Assembly: GCA_964444465.1 (NCBI GenBank) | Contig: CAYUGZ010000016.1 | Span: forward strand, 1-14,829 | Length of the DNA stretch: 14,829 nt | From: JACPNE01 sp964444465 | Lineage (GTDB): Archaea > Nanobdellota > Nanobdellia > SCGC-AAA011-G17 > JACPNG01 | Direction: 5' to 3' | Shown here: piece by piece, positions 6,742 through 11,965 of the stretch | Layout of the letters: each line of letters opens with the position of its first letter | How positions within the stretch are numbered: the stretch's first letter is position 1 | Program-made: the position numbers and the translations under genes | The notes under the pieces: generated by a model | Seen by the model: only the letters and a program-made list of their open reading frames with translations | The model's database searches: none | Told to the model about the DNA's origin: nothing

Positions 6742-6793
6742 AAGTTTAGACATATTTTAAATATGGGCCCGTGGCTTAGCCTGGTTAGAGCAC

Positions 6794-6813
6794 AGAATTT
6801 TTAATTCGCTTAA
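6794..6813 (+). other. Noncanonical 20-nt intron in the anticodon stem of tRNA-Ile (27/28)
   Basis: GAGC (6788-6791) pairs with GCTT (6808-6811, with one G·T) as the central helix. The outer helix is GAATT/AATTC (6795-6799 with 6803-6807) closed by a TTT loop. The two 3-nt bulges AC|A (6792-6794) and AA|T (6812-6814) place the cuts after 6793 and after 6813. The inner 5' helix on the exon side is not evident, so this is the relaxed form of the motif. Confidence 0.75.
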
Positions 6814-6823
6814 TCGACTGATA

Positions 6824-6838
6824 AACATAGGTTAAGAA
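6824..6838 (+). other. Canonical 15-nt intron of tRNA-Ile (37/38)
   Basis: CTGA (6818-6821) faces TAAG (6833-6836) as a central helix with one G·A mismatch. The bulges TA|A (6822-6824) and AA|A (6837-6839) have the standard 3-nt size, and AC/GT (6825-6826 with 6831-6832) forms a minimal outer helix. The exon side is the TCGA/TCGA stem. Confidence 0.72.
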
Positions 6839-6890
6839 ATCGAGAGGTCCCAAGTTCAAATCTTGGCGGGCCCATTTTAATAATTAGAAT

Positions 6891-7481
6891 ATGATTGAAA
6901 TTAAAAACAAAAAATATTTTGCTAAAGGCAAAAGATCTATTGTTTATATTGGATTGTATAGAAATAAAGAAGTTATAATAAAAAAACCTAAATCTAATCT
7001 AAATACAATTCAACATGAAGCCAAATTTCTTAAAATTTTAAACAAACATAAGATTGGTCCAAAATTAATTTATCACAATGAAGAAATTTTGATAGTTGAG
7101 TATGTTAAAGGTTCGAGGATCATAGATTGGTTAAAAGTTAACAATAAAAATAAAATAAAAATAATACTTAAAAAAATATTAGATGAATGTAAATTATTGG
7201 ATAAATTAAAGATAAACAAAAAAGAATTAACCAATCCCTATAAACATATTATAATTAATAAAAATCCTATAATGATTGATTTTGAGAGATGTAGATTTGT
7301 TGAAAATCCAAAAAACTTAACTCAATTTTGCCAATTTTTAATGAGTAAAAATGTTTACGAAATATTTAAAGAAAAAAAATTGAATTTTGATAAAATTAGT
7401 TTAATGAAAGAACTAAAAAAATACAAACATAATAATAAAAATTATAGTTCAATATTAAAAATAATTATGGAAGAATTCTAA
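6891..7481 (+). CDS. Predicted Ser/Thr protein kinase, archaeal COG2112-like
   Basis: The 196-residue protein has a reduced protein-kinase fold. A glycine-poor nucleotide loop (GKRSIVYIG, 13-21) precedes the presumed ATP-binding lysine in VIIKKPK (K31 or K32). E43 in the following helix could form the salt bridge, and a hinge-like VEYVKG lies at 69-74. The catalytic-loop region is ELTNPYKHI (112-120), and IDFERC (129-134) stands in for the DFG motif, with D130 as probable metal ligand. This pattern matches the archaeal predicted kinases related to RIO/piD261 rather than ordinary Hanks kinases; the usual His of the catalytic loop is Lys here. The gene starts 16 nt after tRNA-Ile with no separate TATA box evident, and its 3' end overlaps the convergent VWA gene by 17 nt. 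Activity and substrate are unknown. Confidence 0.75.
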   Translation: MIEIKNKKYFAKGKRSIVYIGLYRNKEVIIKKPKSNLNTIQHEAKFLKILNKHKIGPKLIYHNEEILIVEYVKGSRIIDWLKVNNKNKIKIILKKILDECKLLDKLKINKKELTNPYKHIIINKNPIMIDFERCRFVENPKNLTQFCQFLMSKNVYEIFKEKKLNFDKISLMKELKKYKHNNKNYSSILKIIMEEF

Positions 7482-8406
7482 GTTTTGAATTAGACAATAT
7501 CCATTCCACAAATAACAAAATAAAAGCAGTTATCATAAATAATAAACTTAAATTTGTTGAAATTCTTCTTATACTTGAAGAGGCTATCTGATTATATGAA
7601 TTTGTTAATGATTCTTGATCAATAGCCCTAAAATATTTCCCACCTGTAGCAGAAGATATATCTTTTAAACTTTGTTCATCTAACCTAAGTGCAGCATCTA
7701 TGTTTTCTAATCCTGGAATAATTCCTCCTTCCTCTGTAGCAACCCCAATAGTATAGATTAATACACTATTTTTATTTGCGTAATCTATTGCATCTTGTAA
7801 AGGAACTCCCACATTACTTCTACCATCTGTTAATAAAATTATGACTTTAGAGTTTTCAGAGGGTAGTAAAAGATTAACTGAAGTAGTTATTGTACCACCT
7901 AAATCAGTTCCACCAACAATTTTTGGATCAATATTTTTTATTAAAGCTTTTATTCTAGATTTTTGTTCTGTTAAAGAACTTTCTACAAAACTTGTTCCTG
8001 AAAATGTTACTAACCCTATATTTGCTTGAGAATTTAAAGAATCTATAAAATTTATAGCAGCTTCTTTTGCCGCTTCTAATCTATTTGGATCAAAATCTGT
8101 TGTTGACATACTTGAAGATACATCTATATTTAATATAAAATCAAAATCAGAACTTTGTCCAGTATATATTAATGTTGTTTCAGAAATAGCTAAAACAATA
8201 AAAACTATTATTAATGATCTAACAAACAATTGAGTTATATTCCTAAAAAATAAATTTTGTCTAGTTGCCCTCGCTATTGCATCAAAATTAGCAAAAGTTA
8301 GTGCTTTTTTTTTAGTTGCATTTAATGTAGCAAAATGTATTAAAATTAATAACGGAATTCCTAACAAAAACCATAAATTTGAGGGATTATCGAAAATTAT
8401 CGCCAT
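7465..8406 (-). CDS. BatA-like VWA-domain membrane protein
   Basis: This 313-residue protein has the layout of BatA/aerotolerance-type proteins. It has an N-terminal membrane segment in the motif FDNPSNLWFLLGIPLLILIH (5-24), a second membrane helix at about 62-78, a von Willebrand A domain from about 88 to 275, and a C-terminal helix at about 288-306. The metal-ion-dependent adhesion site is intact: DVSSS supplies D95, S97 and S99, T167 is in GGTDLGG, and D194 is in LLTDGRSN. The VWA domain should bind a protein partner through Mg2+, in the manner of MoxR-associated modules. Its ATG overlaps the end of the DUF58 gene by 10 nt, so the two are translationally coupled. Its 3' end overlaps the kinase gene tail to tail by 17 nt. 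A run of nine A in the coding strand near codons 32-34 encodes Lys-Lys-Lys. Confidence 0.92.
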   Translation of the reverse strand: MAIIFDNPSNLWFLLGIPLLILIHFATLNATKKKALTFANFDAIARATRQNLFFRNITQLFVRSLIIVFIVLAISETTLIYTGQSSDFDFILNIDVSSSMSTTDFDPNRLEAAKEAAINFIDSLNSQANIGLVTFSGTSFVESSLTEQKSRIKALIKNIDPKIVGGTDLGGTITTSVNLLLPSENSKVIILLTDGRSNVGVPLQDAIDYANKNSVLIYTIGVATEEGGIIPGLENIDAALRLDEQSLKDISSATGGKYFRAIDQESLTNSYNQIASSSIRRISTNLSLLFMITAFILLFVEWILSNSKLRILP

Positions 8407-9290
8407 TTCTTCTTTCTCCTAACAAAGAAATTTATTAATGGTTGAACAAATGGTTTATCTGTTTGTAAAGGTAGTAAGTCTATTTTTAATTCTTTAAACG
8501 ATTGTTCTAATCTTCTTTTTTGATTTCTAGTATATTCTTCATATTGTAATTTAGCGTATAATGGATCTACAACTATAGTTTTATTAGAGTAAGGATCAGT
8601 TAACATTATGTTGTAAGATTCGGCTGGCAATTTTATATCTCTAGGATCTTCTATCTTTATGGCAATAATATCAAATTTTCCAGTAGCTGTTTTTAGATAA
8701 TGTGTCCAGTTTTCTTTCAATCCAATAAAGTCAGACACAATAATTAATAAAGTTCCGTTTGGTAAAAAACTAAGCAAATATTTTAATGCTTTATCTATAT
8801 CATATCCTCCACCATAATTTCCAGGATTAATTAAATCTTTAGCTAGATTAAAAAATTGATGTTTTCCTGAACTAGGATGAGAAATTCTAACTATATCTTC
8901 ATTAAATAAAGCATAACCTACCTCATCCCCTGCTTCTATAATCGTAAAAACAAATGATGCAGCTAACTCAGCAGCATATTCATTTTTTAATTTGTTAGTT
9001 GAACCAAATACCATGGAGTTACTAACATCAATTAAGAAAAAAATATCTATTTTACGTTCTTCTTCAAATTCTTTAATTAATAATTTATTTGTTCTTACAG
9101 AAGCTTTCCAGTCTATTTGAGAGGCATCATCATTTTGACTATACTCTCTAAAACTAGCAAATTCTAACCCTCTTCCTTTGAATGCACTTTTGTAAGTCCC
9201 TATTAAATGTGTACCTACTACTTTCTTTGTTGTTATTTCTAATTTCTTAATATTTTTTGTTAAATCTATCTTTAATTTTCTTTTTGGCAT
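8397..9290 (-). CDS. DUF58 domain protein (VWA-like), MoxR partner
   Basis: The 297-residue protein is a DUF58 family member, regularly encoded between MoxR ATPases and VWA membrane proteins. The family signature FREYSQNDDASQIDWKASVR is at 47-66, preceded by the GRGLEF motif. After it begins a VWA-like fold with a MIDAS-type DVSNSM (D88, S90, S92). No membrane segment is evident, so it should be cytosolic and probably bridges the MoxR ATPase and the membrane VWA protein. The C-terminus is strongly basic (RRKKKWR). The gene starts 34 nt after the MoxR stop and has its own TATA-like TATTTATATT (9312-9321 on this strand), so it may be transcribed both with MoxR and alone. Biochemical function in archaea is not known. 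Confidence 0.93.
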   Translation of the reverse strand: MPKRKLKIDLTKNIKKLEITTKKVVGTHLIGTYKSAFKGRGLEFASFREYSQNDDASQIDWKASVRTNKLLIKEFEEERKIDIFFLIDVSNSMVFGSTNKLKNEYAAELAASFVFTIIEAGDEVGYALFNEDIVRISHPSSGKHQFFNLAKDLINPGNYGGGYDIDKALKYLLSFLPNGTLLIIVSDFIGLKENWTHYLKTATGKFDIIAIKIEDPRDIKLPAESYNIMLTDPYSNKTIVVDPLYAKLQYEEYTRNQKRRLEQSFKELKIDLLPLQTDKPFVQPLINFFVRRKKKWR

Positions 9291-9311
9291 ATTAGAATAG
9301 TTATTTTATAG

Positions 9312-9321
9312 AATATAAATA
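9312..9321 (-). promoter_or_regulatory. TATA-like box of the DUF58-VWA pair
   Basis: TATTTATATT on the - strand is centred about 27 nt upstream of the DUF58 ATG, just after the MoxR stop. This fits a nearly leaderless internal promoter. Confidence 0.45.
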
Positions 9322-9324
9322 TTA

Positions 9325-10305
9325 TCATGGAATTGGTACTTTACTTAATACTTCATCAATAAACTCATCTGAGCTTATGTTTTCTGCTTGTCCTTCATAA
9401 TTTAAAATAATCCTATGTCTCAATACATCATGAGCTACTCTTTTAATGTTTTGAGGAGTAACGTAATTTTTCCCTTGTAATAATGCATCTGCTTTTGCAG
9501 CTATAAACATCCCAATAGAAGCTCTAGGGGAAGCACCATACTCAACATATTTTCCAAATTTGAATTTATCATTTTCTCTAGTTGCATTGACTATCCTTAC
9601 TATATAGTCTTCTAAATCTTGATTAATATATATTTTATTAACAAATTTTTGAGCTCTTATAAGTTGAGCAGGAGTAGTAATACTTTTTATATTGTAATCC
9701 TCAAATTTTTTTAAGGTCATATTATTAGATAATATTTGTTGTTCTTCTTTTGGACTTGGATAAAATATTCTTATTTTAAATAAAAATCTATCGACTTGAG
9801 CTTCTGGAAGATTAAAAACTCCTGCTGATTCAATTGGATTTTGAGTCGCCATAACTAAGAATGGTGAGTCTAGACTATAAGTTCTTTTTCCAATAGTTAC
9901 TTGTCTTTCTTGCATAGCTTCTAATAATGCAGATTGAGTTCTTGGAGAAGCCCTATTTATCTCATCAGCTATAATAAAATTAGCAAATACTGGACCTTTT
10001 ATTACAGAAAAAGATTTTTTCCTATTATCGTATGTTGTCAAACCTAAAATATCTGTTGGCAATAAATCAACTGTAAATTGTATTCTTGAGAATTTACAAC
10101 CAGTGGTCTGAGCTAAGGCTCTAATAATTAATGTTTTTGCTATCCCTGGAACTCCTTCAATTAGTGTATGGCCGTTTGAAACTAATGATCTTATCAATCC
10201 TTCAATAACCTTTTCTTGACCTATAACTACTTTAGATAACTCTTTTTTTATGTTATCAAATATTTTCTTATATTTTTTAATCTCTTCTGTTGATTGTCTT
10301 GCCAT
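9325..10305 (-). CDS. MoxR-family AAA+ ATPase
   Basis: This 326-residue protein is a MoxR ATPase, a chaperone-like AAA+ group that works with VWA-containing proteins to mature or remodel other proteins. The Walker A motif is GVPGIAKT (51-58), Walker B is IIADE with D114 and E115, sensor 1 is ATQNP with N156, and the LPEAQVDRF segment holds the candidate arginine finger R173. Sensor 2 is in GASPRASIGM near the C-terminal lid, followed by a helical lid domain. No residue is missing from the ATPase core, and the length is typical. It is the first of the MoxR/DUF58/VWA module and has its own promoter candidate. The upstream neighbour on the same strand is the fibronectin-type surface protein, 39 nt away. 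Confidence 0.96.
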   Translation of the reverse strand: MARQSTEEIKKYKKIFDNIKKELSKVVIGQEKVIEGLIRSLVSNGHTLIEGVPGIAKTLIIRALAQTTGCKFSRIQFTVDLLPTDILGLTTYDNRKKSFSVIKGPVFANFIIADEINRASPRTQSALLEAMQERQVTIGKRTYSLDSPFLVMATQNPIESAGVFNLPEAQVDRFLFKIRIFYPSPKEEQQILSNNMTLKKFEDYNIKSITTPAQLIRAQKFVNKIYINQDLEDYIVRIVNATRENDKFKFGKYVEYGASPRASIGMFIAAKADALLQGKNYVTPQNIKRVAHDVLRHRIILNYEGQAENISSDEFIDEVLSKVPIP

Positions 10306-10330
10306 TTTATAGTTTAATTATTATTATTGA

Positions 10331-10340
10331 TTATATATAT
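10331..10340 (-). promoter_or_regulatory. TATA box of the MoxR gene
   Basis: ATATATATAA on the - strand lies 26-35 nt before the MoxR ATG, in the 39-nt gap after the surface-protein gene. This is the right spacing for a leaderless or nearly leaderless transcript. Confidence 0.5.
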
Positions 10341-10344
10341 TTTA

Positions 10345-11934
10345 CTATTTAGTTCTTTTTAATTTTTTTATCATTCTTTGTTTTTTATAATATCTATAAA
10401 TAAACATAAAGAATATTAAAGCAATAATTGTTTCAATTATTGAGATATAAATATTTGTGTCTCTTCTTGGTTTTGTTACTAATTCCTTTCCTAAGGAGGC
10501 TACTAAATCTTTACATCCTTGAATAGCCGCTTCTACTAACGATAATGCTTTATTATAATTCTCTTTATCTAACTCAATTTCTGCTTGATCAATCAATCCT
10601 TTTAATTCTACACAATCCGGATTTCCATCAAATAATGTATTTATAATCTCTATTTTTTCAGTTACTGTTTTTCTTTCACCAAATCCAAATTCTAAAATAT
10701 TGATAAAGAATTTAGCACTATCTTTAAATATTGGATCTTGAACATTTGCTTCTATTGTTATTGAATGTTCTGAGATCAAAGTTTCTGAATTAGATCTCAT
10801 TATTAAATCTAAAGCAATAGTTTGTCCTGGAAACAAAAATCCTATGTTCTCTTGTGTTAATTGCAAATCTAAGTTGATTGAATCAGTTATAGCTTTTAGA
10901 TTAATGTTTCTTAATGTTGTATCTCCTCTATTTATTATAAATATTGGGGTGATTATACTATCATTAGTGAATAATGATAATGGACTTGGTTGTATTATAT
11001 CTAAAGCTATTTGTTGTAATCTTCTAGGTCCTTTTGATTTAGATTGTCCTGATTCTTGCGATGTAAATACATCTTGTGTAACAACTATTCCAACATTACC
11101 TACATTACCTACATTATAAACAAAAATGTTAGAAGTATTCGAATTTTTTGCTTTATCGAATGCTATTACCCTCCAATACCATGTTCCATTACTTAATATT
11201 TGGGTTTCATTCCACTCACCAAATGAATTGTTAGATACAGAATTTACATTTTTAAATGAGAAATTTATTAGACTAAAATCTGTTTCGTTTGAAAATTGTA
11301 TTAAATATTCTTGAAAGTTTGATTCAGTAGTTTCACTCCATACTAAAACAGGAGTTGGATCTGTTGAATTTGTATTATTTTCAGGTGAAGTTAAATTAAA
11401 TTCTATTGGTGGAATTGTATCTAATGTAAAATTTTCTATCTCTGAAAAACTTGAATTATCAGTTCCATCAAAAGCTTTAACCCTCCAATAATACAATCCA
11501 TCATTTGTTAAATTTAAATTAACTTCTTGTGTTGTGTTCTTAGTTTCTACAATTGAAGAATTTGAATAATTAGTATACTGGAAGTTTATATTATCTGATA
11601 CTTCTATAGAATAGGATAATGGATCTCCTTCTGTATCTGTTGAATTACTCCAATTCAAATTTGTATTTGATTTTATGAATGAATCTATTGGTGAATTAAG
11701 GATAGGAATTGAGGGTATGGAATTTAAAATTCCTGATCTTGAATTATATAATGTAGTGTTAGAGGATGAAGCAAAATAATCAACAAAGGATCTTAATCCA
11801 TATGATGTTGAATTTTGTTCTAGAGAAGTTGCTCCTTCATCTCCTCTAAGATCATATGATGTAGATGAGCCTGTAAATGCTAAACTTCCTTCTATCAAAA
11901 TTAATAAAATAAAAAATAAAATAATTTTTTTCAT
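10345..11934 (-). CDS. Type I membrane surface protein with two fibronectin-III-like domains
   Basis: The 529-residue protein begins with a clear signal peptide (1-20, ending SLAF). Two fibronectin-III-like domains follow, at about 75-172 and 176-274, each ending in a YWRV motif (GLYYWRVKAFDG and GTWYWRVIAFDK). A short VGNVGNVG spacer, encoded by a 9-bp tandem repeat, leads to a beta-rich domain at about 308-415 resembling CARDB/BatD-type adhesion domains. A helical hairpin (about 425-480) has cysteines at 441 and 474, then comes a membrane helix (494-514) and a basic cytosolic tail. The ectodomain has many N-x-S/T sequons, so it is probably heavily N-glycosylated. AGGGAG directly precedes the ATG. 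Its layout and its place upstream of MoxR/DUF58/VWA recall BatD, but the fibronectin domains are extra. The function is probably adhesion or complex assembly. Confidence 0.78.
   Translation of the reverse strand: MKKIILFFILLILIEGSLAFTGSSTSYDLRGDEGATSLEQNSTSYGLRSFVDYFASSSNTTLYNSRSGILNSIPSIPILNSPIDSFIKSNTNLNWSNSTDTEGDPLSYSIEVSDNINFQYTNYSNSSIVETKNTTQEVNLNLTNDGLYYWRVKAFDGTDNSSFSEIENFTLDTIPPIEFNLTSPENNTNSTDPTPVLVWSETTESNFQEYLIQFSNETDFSLINFSFKNVNSVSNNSFGEWNETQILSNGTWYWRVIAFDKAKNSNTSNIFVYNVGNVGNVGIVVTQDVFTSQESGQSKSKGPRRLQQIALDIIQPSPLSLFTNDSIITPIFIINRGDTTLRNINLKAITDSINLDLQLTQENIGFLFPGQTIALDLIMRSNSETLISEHSITIEANVQDPIFKDSAKFFINILEFGFGERKTVTEKIEIINTLFDGNPDCVELKGLIDQAEIELDKENYNKALSLVEAAIQGCKDLVASLGKELVTKPRRDTNIYISIIETIIALIFFMFIYRYYKKQRMIKKLKRTK
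11093..11117 (-). repeat. Short 9-bp tandem repeat in the fibronectin-type protein
   Basis: The unit ACATTACCT (+ strand) occurs almost three times in a row and encodes Asn-Val-Gly repeated three times, the linker between the fibronectin domains and the rest of the ectodomain. Slippage would change linker length by whole tripeptides. Confidence 0.7.
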
Positions 11935-11965
11935 CTCCCTAATCTAATTTACTTTCTAAATTCTA

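Larger units (their letters stand above)
6765..6874 (+). tRNA. tRNA-Ile (anticodon GAT) interrupted by two introns
   Basis: The acceptor stem pairs GGGCCCG (6765-6771) with CGGGCCC (6867-6873), with A6874 as discriminator. The D stem is GCTT/GAGC (a T·G pair closes it), the variable loop AGGTC (6845-6849), and the T arm CCAAG-TTCAAAT-CTTGG. The middle only folds as a tRNA if two introns are removed: 6794-6813 (20 nt) and 6824-6838 (15 nt). The remainder is 75 nt, with anticodon stem CTCGA/TCGAG and loop CTGATAA, giving anticodon GAT at 6820-6822. The acceptor and D-arm sequences also match archaeal tRNA-Ile. A reading with another anticodon leaves the anticodon stem unpaired and an impossible variable region. 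Confidence 0.88.

Noticed and set aside
6794..6813. Reading the first hairpin of tRNA-Ile as the anticodon arm (TTT, Lys)
   Set aside because: It would leave a mispaired anticodon stem and a variable region of about 40 nt, whereas the two-intron reading restores every stem and matches archaeal tRNA-Ile.
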